Shown: positions 8,899 through 18,418 of the stretch, piece after piece
Position numbering within the stretch: the stretch's first letter is position 1
Layout: each line of letters opens with the position of its first letter
Assembly: GCF_013032855.1 (NCBI RefSeq)
Contig: NZ_WQDA01000001.1
Coordinates: 193,501-257,500, forward strand
Direction: 5' to 3'
Length of the DNA stretch: 64,000 bases
Origin: Ruegeria arenilitoris
Lineage (GTDB): Bacteria > Pseudomonadota > Alphaproteobacteria > Rhodobacterales > Rhodobacteraceae
Translations under genes and position numbers: made by a program
The notes under the pieces: model-generated
Told to the model about the DNA's origin: nothing
What the model saw: only the letters and a program-made list of their open reading frames with translations
The model's database searches: none

Positions 8899-9628
8899 GA
8901 TACACCTCAATCACTTTGTCATTATTGGTGACGTGGTCCAGCGACCCTTCGGCCAGAACTGACCCTTCGTGCAGCACCGTGACCTTGCAGTTCAGGCGGC
9001 GGACGAACTCCATGTCATGTTCAACCACCACCACGGCGCGGGTTTTGGCGGCCGCGACAAGAATGTCGGTTGTGTGCTCACGCTCGGCGGGGGTCATTCC
9101 GGCGGCCGGCTCATCAACCAGCAGCAACTGCGGATCCTGCGCCAGCAGCATGCCGATCTCAAGCCACTGCTTCTGCCCGTGGCTCAACTCACCCGCCTTG
9201 CGGTTCAAGGCATTCTGCAGTCCGATTTCCTCGGCCAGGTCGGCGACCTTCTGATGATCCGACTGTCCGGCCCGAAACCGCAGGACCGCCAGCGGGCCGC
9301 GTTTGTTCCTGAGGGCCAGCATCAGGTTCTCGCGAACGCTCTGGTCCTCGAAGACGGTGGGGCGCTGGAACTTTCGGCCGATGCCGGCCTGGGCAATCTG
9401 GCTTTCGCTCATCGACAGGAGCGACACGGATTTGTCGCCCCACAGAACATGGCCGTCATCCGGTTTGGTCTTGCCGGTAATGATGTCCATGAACGTCGTC
9501 TTGCCCGCCCCGTTCGGGCCGATGACCGCGCGCATTTCGGCTGGGCCAATCTGAAATGTCAGGTTGTTGATGGCTTTGAATCCGTCGAAGGTTACGGACA
9601 CGCCGGAGACTTCAAGCAACGTACTCAT
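8888..9628 (-). CDS. urtD: Urea ABC transporter ATP-binding subunit UrtD
   Basis: The protein is 246 aa starting MSTLLEVSGVSVTFDGFKA. Walker A is GPNGAGKTTF, the signature LSHGQKQWLEIGM and Walker B LLLVDEPAAGM. The ATG at 9628 overlaps the urtC stop (ATGA). The same frame stays open to 10381, but that stretch is antisense-free shadow of urtC in another phase and is not part of the protein. Together with UrtE it forms the nucleotide-binding dimer that drives urea import through UrtB/UrtC. Confidence 0.96.
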   Translation of the reverse strand: MSTLLEVSGVSVTFDGFKAINNLTFQIGPAEMRAVIGPNGAGKTTFMDIITGKTKPDDGHVLWGDKSVSLLSMSESQIAQAGIGRKFQRPTVFEDQSVRENLMLALRNKRGPLAVLRFRAGQSDHQKVADLAEEIGLQNALNRKAGELSHGQKQWLEIGMLLAQDPQLLLVDEPAAGMTPAEREHTTDILVAAAKTRAVVVVEHDMEFVRRLNCKVTVLHEGSVLAEGSLDHVTNNDKVIEVYLGR

Positions 9629-10887
9629 TCGTCGGCCTCCTTTTCGCGCAACGACCCAAGATCCGGGCCCAGATCGGCGCCGTGGCGATCCGGGGCGCGC
9701 CGCTCGGCAAACTTGTCGATCAGGCCGCCGATGCCCCGAGGCGCAAACAGCGTGACCGCGACAAATGACAGCCCAAGCAGGATGGTCCACCAGTCGACCC
9801 ATTGGATCGTGTAGAACCCCAGCGAGATGTCGGGGGCCTGACCACCCGTGAACCAGGTGGACAGCAGAGAAACGAATGCCGCGCCGATCACTGCTCCGTA
9901 CAGACGGCCCCGTCCGCCGATCGCGACCCAGACGGCCAGGTAGATTGATGCAATGGGCGCGATCTCGGCTGGATTGATGATGCCGGCTTGGGGGTAGTAC
10001 AGGGCACCCGCGATGCCGCAGATCACGGCGGTGAAGGTGAAGATGAACAGCTTGTAGGCTTCGACCGAATACCCAAGGAACCGAACCCGGCTTTCGTCGT
10101 CCCGGATGGCGCGAATGACCGATCCGAACTTGCCGGACACCATCCAGGCGCAGACCAGATAGCCCAGCCCCAGCGCCAGGGCCGACGCCCAGAAGAACAG
10201 GATCGAAACCGTCGATTGCGGCACCGAATCCAGACCCGGCAGATTCTGCAGACCCGACAGGCCGTTGTTCCCGCGCAGCCCGCTGTCGTTCTGAAACAGG
10301 TACAGAGACAGCGCCAGCGTCATCGCCTGTGTCAGGATCGACAGGTAGACCCCGGTCACGCGGCTGCGGAAGGCCAGCCACCCGAACACAAGGGCCAGCA
10401 AGCCGGGCACCAGTACGACCGCAGCCAGTTGCAAGGGCAGCGAATGCGCAACAGCCCAGATCGGTGGGAACTCGGATGCGCCGACGACGCCGAAGATCTG
10501 GGTGGCGATACCATCAGAGATTTCCTGGGCCGTTGGTGGCAAGGCTGAGGACGCGAGGCTTTCGATCACGATGATCTCGGTCCGCGCATACATCAGCCAC
10601 ATGCCGATGGCGTATCCGCCGATACCGAAGAAGGCCATATGCCCCAGGGACAGGATGCCCGTGTAGCCCCACACCAGGTCCATCGCCAGGGCCGCAAGGC
10701 ACAGGCAGAGGGTCTTGCCCAATGTCTTGACGAAGCTGGTGGATATCAGGCCGATCCCGAACCCTTCGCCCAGCACTGTTATGGTCGCCGTGAACAGGGC
10801 CAGAATGATCAAGAAGATCGCGACCGAGGGATAGCGCAGCACAAATGGCTTTCGCATCGGGCTGGCTGTGGATGTCATGTCAACCAT
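9625..10887 (-). CDS. urtC: Urea ABC transporter permease UrtC
   Basis: The protein is 420 aa, of the branched-chain amino acid permease (LivM) type with about ten hydrophobic segments, including LAALAMDLVWGYTGILSLGH and VWVAIGGRGRLYGAVIGAAF, the latter a family hallmark. The N-terminus MVDMTSTASPMRKPF precedes the first helix; the in-frame ATG codons at M4 and M11 are possible alternatives. It starts two bases after the end of urtB and overlaps urtD, fitting one polycistronic message. It sits in the inner membrane. Confidence 0.95.
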   Translation of the reverse strand: MVDMTSTASPMRKPFVLRYPSVAIFLIILALFTATITVLGEGFGIGLISTSFVKTLGKTLCLCLAALAMDLVWGYTGILSLGHMAFFGIGGYAIGMWLMYARTEIIVIESLASSALPPTAQEISDGIATQIFGVVGASEFPPIWAVAHSLPLQLAAVVLVPGLLALVFGWLAFRSRVTGVYLSILTQAMTLALSLYLFQNDSGLRGNNGLSGLQNLPGLDSVPQSTVSILFFWASALALGLGYLVCAWMVSGKFGSVIRAIRDDESRVRFLGYSVEAYKLFIFTFTAVICGIAGALYYPQAGIINPAEIAPIASIYLAVWVAIGGRGRLYGAVIGAAFVSLLSTWFTGGQAPDISLGFYTIQWVDWWTILLGLSFVAVTLFAPRGIGGLIDKFAERRAPDRHGADLGPDLGSLREKEADE

Positions 10888-10888
10888 A

Positions 10889-12844
10889 TCACGCTTCCGC
10901 CGCCCGACCCTTGAGCGCGATGATGCCGCGCGGCCGGAATTGAATGAACAGGATGATGAACAGGATCATGTAGGTCTGCGCCGCCAGGGTATTTGACGGG
11001 TTGAACCATTCGATCCCCTTCTGCAGCGTGCCGACCATCGTGGCCCCCAGCAGCGTCCCCCAGATGTTGCCCACACCGCCCACGACCACTGTCATGAAGC
11101 TTTGCACGATATAGTCGGATCCCATCTCGGACGTGACCTTTGCGTAAAGCCCGATTGCCACGCCGGCAATGCCCGCGATGCCCGAGCCAAAGCCGAAGGT
11201 CAGCATGTTGATCCGGTCGGGATTGATACCCATCGAGGAAGCCATGCGCGGGTTCTGCGTCACGGCGCGCACCTCAAGCCCCAGCCGGGTCCGGTTCATG
11301 ACGATGAGGAAAAGCGCGAGGAACAGCAGCGCCAGAACAAAGATCGCGATGCGGATGTAACTGATGGAGACGATATCGTTCAGCACCATCGAACCGTCCA
11401 GCCAGGCCGGGGCGGTCAGGGGACGCGCCTGGGTTCCAAAGATGTTCTTGGCCAGTTGCTGCAGCGCGATGGAAACCCCGAAGGTCGCAAGCAGCGTCTC
11501 CAGCGGACGGTGATACAGCCAGCGAATGACCAGACGTTCCAGCAGAACACCGGCGCCGAAGGTCACCAGGAATGCGCAGGGAATGGCGACAATGATCGAC
11601 AGGGTCAGGTCCGGAATGAACAGTTGAACCACATATCCGGTATAGGCGCCCATCATGATGAACTCACCATGCGCCATGTTGATGACGCCCATGACGCCGA
11701 AAGTGATGGCAAGGCCGATGGCGGCAAGGAAATAGATCGAGGCGAGAGACAGCGCATCCAGAACCAGATCCGCCGTCTGGTTGAGAGCGACTTGCGTCTC
11801 GATATTGTCCAGCACGGCCTGCGCGGCCAGCGCCACCGGCAACGGTGCTGAGGTGTAGACTCGGTAGAACTTGTACTGTTGCACGGCCTCTGCGATGTCG
11901 TCCTGCGTCACCAGCGGAGCGGCGAGCCCCTGATCGGCCAGCAGCTGGTATGCTGCTTGTCGTGCAGCATCTTCGTCCAGACTTGCCACCTGCACGCCTG
12001 CGACCCTGTCACCGTCGATATTCGAAATCAGGGTCTCTTTGATGGTGCCGTCGTCAACCAGGGCCGGTGCCAACCCGTTTTCAACCAACAGGTCATAGGC
12101 CTGTTTCTGTGTCAGTTCGTCGGACCCGGCCTTGATGGTCACAGCGCCATCCGGGACTGTGTCGGACACCTTGATTTCAGATGTAACAAGGGGATTGAGC
12201 GTTGCGCGCACGTCAACGCCCAGATCGCCGGCGAAGCTGTCGATTGCAGCCAGCCTTGCGGCCGCGTCATCATCAAACCGGATCGTCAACAGACGCTCGA
12301 GCCGGTTCTTGCGGGCCCGCAGATCCGGGTCCTGCTCTCCGGCAATGGCGCCGCGCAAGGCGGATAGGTGCGAGGGTTCCGCGTCCCGCTCGATCGCCGT
12401 CAGCGCTGCGCTTCGGTTCAGTGGGTCGGGGTCGTTCAATTGAAACTGCACCAGCGCCGAAGCGATCAATCCGCGAATGCCCGAGTTCGGCTTGAGTTGT
12501 TTGTAGTTCTTCTTGTCGACGACACCGATCTCGGCCCCGTCTGAGATATCGAAAACCCGCAAACCGCCATCGGCCTTGGACGCAAAAACGAAAAGGCCCG
12601 TATCCCGGTTGAACCACATGTCCTTGGCCTGCCACTGCTCCAGGACGGTTTGTGCCTCGGGCAATCCACTCTGCGCAAGGGCGTCAATTGCCGGGCCGAT
12701 CGTCTTGCGAGAGGATTTTTGAATGACCTCCGCATGGGCCTGCAAAAGCTTCTGCACCGGCGCGTCAGAGGATTGGGCTTGCAAAAGACCAGGGGCCACG
12801 AACAGCAGCAGGGCAAGCAAAGCCCGGCAAATCGAAAGCGTCAT
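10889..12844 (-). CDS. urtB: Urea ABC transporter permease UrtB with long N-terminal periplasmic extension
   Basis: From the ATG at 12844 the protein is 651 aa: a signal-like start (MTLSICRALLALLLFVAPG), about 330 exported residues, then a LivH-type permease of about 300 residues with GVMGVINMAHGEFIMMGAYT and VVVGGVGNIWGTLLGA. This extended form is usual for proteobacterial UrtB. The frame is open 11 codons further, but the ATG at 12844 has GAGG upstream and begins the signal sequence. It is the second gene of the urea operon, 66 bp after urtA. Confidence 0.95.
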   Translation of the reverse strand: MTLSICRALLALLLFVAPGLLQAQSSDAPVQKLLQAHAEVIQKSSRKTIGPAIDALAQSGLPEAQTVLEQWQAKDMWFNRDTGLFVFASKADGGLRVFDISDGAEIGVVDKKNYKQLKPNSGIRGLIASALVQFQLNDPDPLNRSAALTAIERDAEPSHLSALRGAIAGEQDPDLRARKNRLERLLTIRFDDDAAARLAAIDSFAGDLGVDVRATLNPLVTSEIKVSDTVPDGAVTIKAGSDELTQKQAYDLLVENGLAPALVDDGTIKETLISNIDGDRVAGVQVASLDEDAARQAAYQLLADQGLAAPLVTQDDIAEAVQQYKFYRVYTSAPLPVALAAQAVLDNIETQVALNQTADLVLDALSLASIYFLAAIGLAITFGVMGVINMAHGEFIMMGAYTGYVVQLFIPDLTLSIIVAIPCAFLVTFGAGVLLERLVIRWLYHRPLETLLATFGVSIALQQLAKNIFGTQARPLTAPAWLDGSMVLNDIVSISYIRIAIFVLALLFLALFLIVMNRTRLGLEVRAVTQNPRMASSMGINPDRINMLTFGFGSGIAGIAGVAIGLYAKVTSEMGSDYIVQSFMTVVVGGVGNIWGTLLGATMVGTLQKGIEWFNPSNTLAAQTYMILFIILFIQFRPRGIIALKGRAAEA

Positions 12845-12869
12845 TTGGGGAGACCTCGGCATTGGGTCC

Positions 12870-12892
12870 CGGGGCACATGTGATGCGCCCCG
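12870..12892 (-). terminator. Intra-operon hairpin between urtA and urtB
   Basis: CGGGGC and GCCCCG arms with an 11-nt loop sit 20 bases after the urtA stop. There is no T-run. Such a hairpin commonly stabilises the binding-protein message or partially terminates, giving more binding protein than permease. Function inferred. Confidence 0.5.
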
Positions 12893-12911
12893 AGGTGTTC
12901 CGGTTCAGATC

Positions 12912-14186
12912 TTAGTAGTTCGATTTGATCTGTACGCAGCTTTTCGTTTCGGTGTTGTACATACCGCAACCCAGCTCTTTCCAATCCGAGACCAGAACCG
13001 CGGATTCGGGCAGGTAGTCCGTCCAGGCATCGCCCGGAACCTCTTCGGTCTGGCTGATGATGTCGAACTGACCGTCTTCCTGGATTTCGCCGATCAGAAC
13101 CGGCTTGGCGAGGTGGTGGTTCGGCAGCATGACGGCCGTGCCGCCCGTCAGGTTCGGGAATTCCTGGCCGTACATGGCTGCGCGCACGGCATCGACATCC
13201 GTCGAGCCCGCCTCAGTTGCGGCGTTCACCCACATGTTGAAGCCGATGTAATGCGCTTCCATCGGATCGTTGGTCACCCGATCTTCGCCCATGCGGGCTT
13301 TCCAGGCGGCAACCCAGGCCTCGTTCGCTTCGCTCTCTGCCGACTGGAAGTAGTTCCACGCGGCCAGATGTCCGACAAGGTTGGTCGTGTCCAGGCCGGC
13401 CAATTCTTCCTCGCCGACCGAGAAGGCAACTACTGGGATGTCATCGGCCGAGATACCTGCGGCGGCCAGTTCCTTGTAGAAGCCCACATTCGCGTCGCCG
13501 TTGATGGTCGAGATGACGCCGACTTTCTTGCCGTCCGCGCCCAGCGCAACGACATCCGCCACGATCTTGGACCAGTCGGAATGGCCAAAGGGCGTGTAGT
13601 TCACGAAGATGTCCTCTTCGGCGATGCCTTTCTGCTTCAGATAGCTTTCGAGGATGTTGTTCGTCGTGCGCGGATACACGTAGTCGGTGCCCAAAAGGGC
13701 GAATTTCTCGACCCCCAGTTCCTCAAGGAAGTAGTCCGTTGCCGGGATCGCCTGCTGGTTCGGTGCGGCACCGGTGTAGAAGACGTTCTTCGAGCTTTCT
13801 TCGCCTTCGTACTGAACCGGATAGAACAGCAAACCGTTGAGCTCTTCGATGACCGGCAACACGGATTTGCGGGAGACCGATGTCCAGTTGCCAAAGATCA
13901 CGTCAACTTCATGAACGGTGAGCAGTTCGCGCGCTTTCTCGGCAAACAGTGGCCAGTCCGAGGCGGGGTCGACAACTACGGCTTCCAGCTCGCAGCCCAG
14001 CAGGCCACCAGCTTCGTTCTGCTGTTCGACCAGCATCTCCATCGTGTCTTTGAGCGTGGTCTCGGAGATGGCCATCGTACCGGACAATGAGTGCAGAACG
14101 CCCACTTTGATCGGGCAATCGGCCAGCGCGGGCAGGGCGGTTGCGAACAATACAGCAGCAGTAGTGTTGAGTAGTTTGGAGTGCAT
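12912..14186 (-). CDS. urtA: Urea ABC transporter substrate-binding protein UrtA
   Basis: From the ATG at 14186 (AGGAAA upstream) the protein is 424 aa with signal peptide MHSKLLNTTAAVLFATALPALA. The mature part starts CPIKVGVLHSLSGTMAISE, characteristic of urea/short-amide binding proteins. It captures urea in the periplasm for UrtBCDE. The open frame extends 23 codons upstream without a ribosome site and is not used. It leads the operon, and the 287 bp upstream presumably carry the nitrogen-responsive promoter. Confidence 0.96.
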   Translation of the reverse strand: MHSKLLNTTAAVLFATALPALADCPIKVGVLHSLSGTMAISETTLKDTMEMLVEQQNEAGGLLGCELEAVVVDPASDWPLFAEKARELLTVHEVDVIFGNWTSVSRKSVLPVIEELNGLLFYPVQYEGEESSKNVFYTGAAPNQQAIPATDYFLEELGVEKFALLGTDYVYPRTTNNILESYLKQKGIAEEDIFVNYTPFGHSDWSKIVADVVALGADGKKVGVISTINGDANVGFYKELAAAGISADDIPVVAFSVGEEELAGLDTTNLVGHLAAWNYFQSAESEANEAWVAAWKARMGEDRVTNDPMEAHYIGFNMWVNAATEAGSTDVDAVRAAMYGQEFPNLTGGTAVMLPNHHLAKPVLIGEIQEDGQFDIISQTEEVPGDAWTDYLPESAVLVSDWKELGCGMYNTETKSCVQIKSNY

Positions 14187-14473
14187 CAGCGTTTCCTTTT
14201 GTGCGATGCGCAGCAGGCTTGTCCGGAACGCCGAAACATCCCATATACCCCCCACGCTTAATTGCGGTGTGCGAGGGCGTCATCAGGTTCCTAGGCCGGG
14301 CACCTTCGCACATTTTCCAAGCCGTCTTTCGGCGCACCACATTGCTAGGTCAGCTTTTGCCGGGGCTCAGAGTCCGGTGGCGCGAGTTTTTGGATTGATT
14401 CAGCGTGTTGCCCAAATTTGCGGCGGTGCCGCATGGTTCGCCCAAAAATGCGGCGCTGCAGCGAAGGGTGGTC
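14187..14473 (-). promoter_or_regulatory. urtA upstream region with a 16-bp direct repeat
   Basis: The 287 bp between the upstream gene stop and urtA hold an imperfect direct repeat, GCCCAAATTTGCGGCG at 14410-14425 and GCCCAAAAATGCGGCG at 14440-14455. They start 30 bp apart, about three helical turns, as expected for paired protein-binding sites. No convincing sigma-54 -24/-12 element was found by eye. Regulation by nitrogen status is inference from the operon's function. Confidence 0.45.
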
Positions 14474-14860
14474 TCAGACGCCGCCCAGTATCAGCAGACT
14501 GCACTGATCCAGAAGGTCGCTGGCCGTCTGCCGCGCGGCGCTGGCCGCCGTGATGTCCGAGCCAAAGGTCGCCGTATGGAGCAAGCGCGCATGGGCGTGT
14601 TTTGAGTTCACCCGGTGGCTCAGGACCAGTTCGGCCTCCTCTGCCGTCACGGTCGCCTCAAGCAAGGACACGAAACCGCCGCGAAGCAACTCATAGTCCT
14701 GCGCCTTGGGGTCGTTCAGAAGCCAGGCATGCTCCATCTCGGCCGAAAAACGCCCGGCGCAGCTGGCAAACGATTTGACCATGTCGGTTTCAGCATGAAG
14801 CAATCCGATGGATGAGAAAGTGCATAGTGCTGAAACGGAAATAGTTTTCAAAGCGCCCAT
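14474..14860 (-). CDS. Hypothetical secreted protein
   Basis: From the ATG at 14860 (MGALKTISVSALCTFSSIG) the protein is 128 aa with a probable signal peptide ending near LLHAE. The mature part contains two cysteines (SCAGRF and DQCSLL) that could form a disulfide, and is mainly helical by appearance. I do not recognise a family. The frame is open to 14947, but the signal peptide argues for the inner start. It lies upstream of the urea operon on the same strand, 287 bp away, so probably separate. Confidence 0.75.
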   Translation of the reverse strand: MGALKTISVSALCTFSSIGLLHAETDMVKSFASCAGRFSAEMEHAWLLNDPKAQDYELLRGGFVSLLEATVTAEEAELVLSHRVNSKHAHARLLHTATFGSDITAASAARQTASDLLDQCSLLILGGV

Positions 14861-15071
14861 GTTTTGATCATTGCAACCGAAAAAGCGCCCGTCAAGGCAG
14901 CGCTTTGTGAACTGGCCTGCCCATTTCCCGACAGGCTTCGGTCGCACCGGGCCATGACAGAACCGGTTCCGCGCGGTTTTTGCGTCCCGGCCCTGCCGGG
15001 GCGCATTGAACCCGGTTGAGGGCTGGCCGGACCAGACTAGCTATTGCCCAGATTTGGTTCGGAGAACGGTT

Positions 15072-16583
15072 TTGCAGATCGTTTGGTTCAAGCGGGATCT
15101 CAGGGTGCAGGACAATCGTGCCCTGGCTCATGCGGCACAGCGGGGGGCGCTGGTGCCGCTTTACGTGGTTGAACCCGATCTTTGGCGTCAACCCGACATG
15201 TCCGCTCGCCAATGGGCGTTCATCCGCGAAACCCTGGTCGAGCTGCGCAGTCAGCTTGCGGAATTGGGCCAGCCCCTGATCGTACGGACGGGCGAGATGC
15301 TGTCGGTCCTGGACGATCTTGCACAGAGTTTCGACCTCACGGCCCTGTGGTCGCATGAAGAAACGGGAAACGACTGGACCTTTCAGCGGGACAAACGCGT
15401 GGCGTCCTGGTGCCAAACCCGGGGCATTCCCTGGCACCAACCGCGCAATCACGGGGTTCGCCGCCGTCTGGCGTCGCGCGATGGCTGGGCCAAAGAGTGG
15501 GATCGCTTCATGAGCGAACCGATCACGCCCGCACCCATATTGCGGCCCATCCCGATGGACCCGGGTGGGATCCCGTCCAACAGGGAACTGGGATTGCGCC
15601 CGGACCCATGTCCACGGCGCCAGTCGGGCGGCCACACGGCGGCGTCGGACCGGTTGACCACATTCCTGAGCACGCGCGGCCGGACCTATCGCAGCGCGAT
15701 GTCCTCACCTAAGCTGGGGGAACACGCGTGTTCGCGCCTGTCCCCGCATCTGGCATGGGGAACGCTGTCGATGCGCGAGGTGATGCAGGCCACATGGGCG
15801 CGGCAAAAAGCGTTGAGCCACACCTCCGACAGACAGTGGCGGGGGGCGATGTCCTCGTTCGAAGGCCGGCTGCATTGGCACTGCCATTTTATCCAGAAAC
15901 TGGAGGATGACCCCCGGATCGAGTTCCAGAACGTGCATCGCGCCTATGACGGGATCCGCCCCTCGGCCCCGGATTCGCATCGGCTGGAGGCCTGGGCCAG
16001 CGGTGAGACCGGCCTGCCATTTGTTGACGCATGCATGCGGTACTTGCGGGCAACGGGGTGGCTCAACTTTCGAATGCGCGCGATGGTGATGGCGACGGCC
16101 AGCTATCACCTGTGGCTTGACTGGCGCGCGCCCGGTGAGGTTCTCGCCCGCCTGTTCACCGATTACGAACCGGGCATCCACTGGAGCCAGGTGCAGATGC
16201 AGGCCGGCACCACGGGTATCAACGCGCTGCGGATCTACAACCCGGTGAAGCAGGGCCATGATCAGGACCCGACCGGGACTTTTACCCGCCGTTGGTTGCC
16301 GGAATTGGCGGATATCCCGGATCGCCATCTGCAAGAGCCGTGGAAGGCCGAGAACGCAGGTGCCGTGCTGGGCAAACGCTACCCGATGCCCATCGTCGAT
16401 CACGTCGCGGCGGCCCGGTTCGCCCGGGATCGGATCTGGGCGGTGCGGCGCGGGGAAGGATTCCGGGACGAGGCTGCGAAAGTCTTGGCCCGGCATGGCA
16501 GCCGCAAGGGGCGTTTGCGGAAAGGAAACAGCCGTGCGGTCACCCGCAACCCGGCGCAATTGTCATTGGATCTGGGGGACTAG
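15072..16583 (+). CDS. FAD-binding deoxyribodipyrimidine photolyase/cryptochrome
   Basis: From a TTG at 15072, preceded by GGAGAA, the protein begins MQIVWFKRDLRVQDN, the classic photolyase N-terminus (503 aa). The C-terminal FAD domain has FEGRLHWHCHFIQKL, ACMRYLRATGWLNFRMRA and MASYHLWLDWR-like sequence, then YEPGIHWSQVQMQAGTTGIN. It should repair UV-induced cyclobutane dimers with blue light, or act as a photoreceptor; sequence alone does not decide. It is one base from the DUF2256 gene and converges with a second photolyase homologue. Confidence 0.93.
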   Translation: MQIVWFKRDLRVQDNRALAHAAQRGALVPLYVVEPDLWRQPDMSARQWAFIRETLVELRSQLAELGQPLIVRTGEMLSVLDDLAQSFDLTALWSHEETGNDWTFQRDKRVASWCQTRGIPWHQPRNHGVRRRLASRDGWAKEWDRFMSEPITPAPILRPIPMDPGGIPSNRELGLRPDPCPRRQSGGHTAASDRLTTFLSTRGRTYRSAMSSPKLGEHACSRLSPHLAWGTLSMREVMQATWARQKALSHTSDRQWRGAMSSFEGRLHWHCHFIQKLEDDPRIEFQNVHRAYDGIRPSAPDSHRLEAWASGETGLPFVDACMRYLRATGWLNFRMRAMVMATASYHLWLDWRAPGEVLARLFTDYEPGIHWSQVQMQAGTTGINALRIYNPVKQGHDQDPTGTFTRRWLPELADIPDRHLQEPWKAENAGAVLGKRYPMPIVDHVAAARFARDRIWAVRRGEGFRDEAAKVLARHGSRKGRLRKGNSRAVTRNPAQLSLDLGD

Positions 16584-16742
16584 ATGCGGATGCGGAAAAA
16601 GTCGGATCTTCCGACGAAAACCTGCGCCACATGCGGGCGCCCTTTCACCTGGCGGCGAAAATGGGCCAAGGTCTGGGACGAGGTCCGCCACTGCTCGCAG
16701 CGTTGCCGCCGAGCCCGATCATCTTCGACCGGCCAACGCTAG
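16584..16742 (+). CDS. DUF2256 family small zinc-finger-like protein
   Basis: A 52-aa ORF starts with an ATG directly after the photolyase stop (TAGATG). It reads MRMRKKSDLPTKTC, ATCGRPFTWRRKWAKVWDEV, RHCSQRCRRARSSS. The CxxC and CSQRC pairs form a probable zinc ribbon. This is the DUF2256 family, typically encoded beside cryptochrome/photolyase genes. Function unknown. It overlaps the end of the convergent FeS-photolyase gene by four bases. Confidence 0.9.
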   Translation: MRMRKKSDLPTKTCATCGRPFTWRRKWAKVWDEVRHCSQRCRRARSSSTGQR

Positions 16743-18283
16743 AGGCTCTCGAGTATCTCGCGCGCGCTGTCGCGGTATTGGGCCTGTTTTTCGGGGTCCA
16801 TCCGGTCCCAGGTTCGGTAGGCATGGCCCAATCTGGGATTGCCACGCAGCTTGTCGGCGTTGCGTGCTAGGAAATCCCAATACAATGGATTGAAAGGGCA
16901 GGCATTCGCACCGAACTTGCGTTTCACGTCATAGCGGCAATGCGAACAGTGATCCGACATCTTGTTGATGTAGTTTCCGCTTGCTGCGTAGGGTTTTGAC
17001 CCAAGCAATCCGCCATCGGCGAATTGGCTCATTCCGATCACGTTGGGGGCCTCGACCCATTCATACGCATCGGCGTAAACCGCCAGATACCACTCGTGTA
17101 CTTCGTGCGGATCGACCCCGGCCAGCATCGCGAAATTGCCAGTCACCATCAGGCGCTGGATATGGTGGGCATAGGCGTGGTCGCGCGTCTGCCCGATTGC
17201 GGCCGCCATGCAGGCCATTTCCGTTTTGGCCGTCCAATAGAAATCCGGCAGCGGGCGGGTTGCCCCGAAGTGGTTGCTCTCCGTGTACCCGGGCATGTTC
17301 AGCCAATAGAGGCCCCGAACATATTCTCGCCAGCCGATGATCTGACGGATAAAGCCCTCGACCGCATTCAAAGGCGCGCGGCCTTCATAATAGGCACGCT
17401 CGACCTGTCGGCAGATCTCCATCGGCCCCAACAGACCCGTGTTCAGGTAATGCGACAGGACCGAGTGATAGAGGAACGGTTCTGCCTGTAGCATTGCGTC
17501 CTGATGGTCCCCGAACAGAGGCAGAGCGTGTTCCACGAAGTGGTCCAGCGCCTCGAGCGCGCCGGCGCGGGTCACTGCGAACCAGAACGGGCGCAGTTGT
17601 CCGAAGTTGTCGCCAAACTGGGTTTCGACAAGGCTCAGAACCTCGGTGGTGATGTCATCCGGGTCGGATCGGGGCGGTCGGGGCATAAACAGATCGGCAG
17701 TGGCGGGCTTGCGGTTTTCCGCATCAAAGTTCCAGCGCCCGCCTTCGGGTTGGTCGCCGTTCATCAACAGCCCCGTTTTGCGCCGCATCTCGCGATAGAA
17801 ATACTCCATCCGCAACTGCTTGCGTCCGTCCGCCCATTTGCGGAACTCCTCATGCGTGGCGACAAACCGGTCATCTTCCAGCATATGTAGATCGGTTTGG
17901 CTTTGGTCCGCCCATTCCAGAAAGGCGGTTTTCAGCCGGTACTCGCCGGGCTCGGTCACCCGAACGCTCTCAATAGACAGATCCGCGGTGGCCCGCGCGA
18001 TCTCGCCTGTGATGGAGCCGGTATTGTCAGGGTCATCCAGCCTGACATAGCGAACCTGCCACCCCGCCGCACCGAGTTCTTGTGCGAAATGGCGCATCGC
18101 CGAAAAGACAAAAGCGATCTTCTTTTTGTGATGCGGAACATATCCCGCCTCGTCCGCGACTTCGGCCATCAAAACCGTGTCGCGCGCCTTCTCCGCCTGG
18201 CTCAAGGCACTCAAATTTAGGCTCAGTTGGTCGCCCAGCACCAAGATCAGTCGGCTGTGGGAGCGTTCGTTTGACTGCGTCAT
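16739..18283 (-). CDS. FeS-type cryptochrome/photolyase (CryB/PhrB-like)
   Basis: From the ATG at 18283 the protein is 514 aa: MTQSNERSHSRLILVLGDQL. The C-terminal part has the cysteine cluster of FeS-bacterial cryptochromes and photolyases (DHCSHCRYDVKRKFG, then ACPFNPLYW), which hold a [4Fe-4S] cluster, plus FIRQIIGWREYVRGLYW. Characterised relatives repair (6-4) photoproducts (Agrobacterium PhrB) or act as regulators (Rhodobacter CryB). The frame is open further upstream to 18391 but with no start signal. Its presence beside a classic photolyase suggests complementary UV repair. Confidence 0.94.
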   Translation of the reverse strand: MTQSNERSHSRLILVLGDQLSLNLSALSQAEKARDTVLMAEVADEAGYVPHHKKKIAFVFSAMRHFAQELGAAGWQVRYVRLDDPDNTGSITGEIARATADLSIESVRVTEPGEYRLKTAFLEWADQSQTDLHMLEDDRFVATHEEFRKWADGRKQLRMEYFYREMRRKTGLLMNGDQPEGGRWNFDAENRKPATADLFMPRPPRSDPDDITTEVLSLVETQFGDNFGQLRPFWFAVTRAGALEALDHFVEHALPLFGDHQDAMLQAEPFLYHSVLSHYLNTGLLGPMEICRQVERAYYEGRAPLNAVEGFIRQIIGWREYVRGLYWLNMPGYTESNHFGATRPLPDFYWTAKTEMACMAAAIGQTRDHAYAHHIQRLMVTGNFAMLAGVDPHEVHEWYLAVYADAYEWVEAPNVIGMSQFADGGLLGSKPYAASGNYINKMSDHCSHCRYDVKRKFGANACPFNPLYWDFLARNADKLRGNPRLGHAYRTWDRMDPEKQAQYRDSAREILESL

Positions 18284-18418
18284 TTCCGTCGAGTTAGGGC
18301 CGCCACGCGCATGAGCAACCCAAACTTCTGGAAAGGTTGTACGGCAGATAAATTGAGGAACCGAAGCAACAGACGGGAAAACCGGCGGCAAGCCACCGAA
18401 GTTTGTTCCGAGAAGCTA

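Noticed and set aside
8888..10381. A 497-codon minus-strand frame extending urtD upstream
   Set aside because: Beyond 9628 it is urtC read in another phase; the urtD start with its ATGA overlap is clear.
12723..14090. A 455-codon plus-strand frame opposite urtA
   Set aside because: Antisense of a clear UrtA coding region; no motif or start signal.
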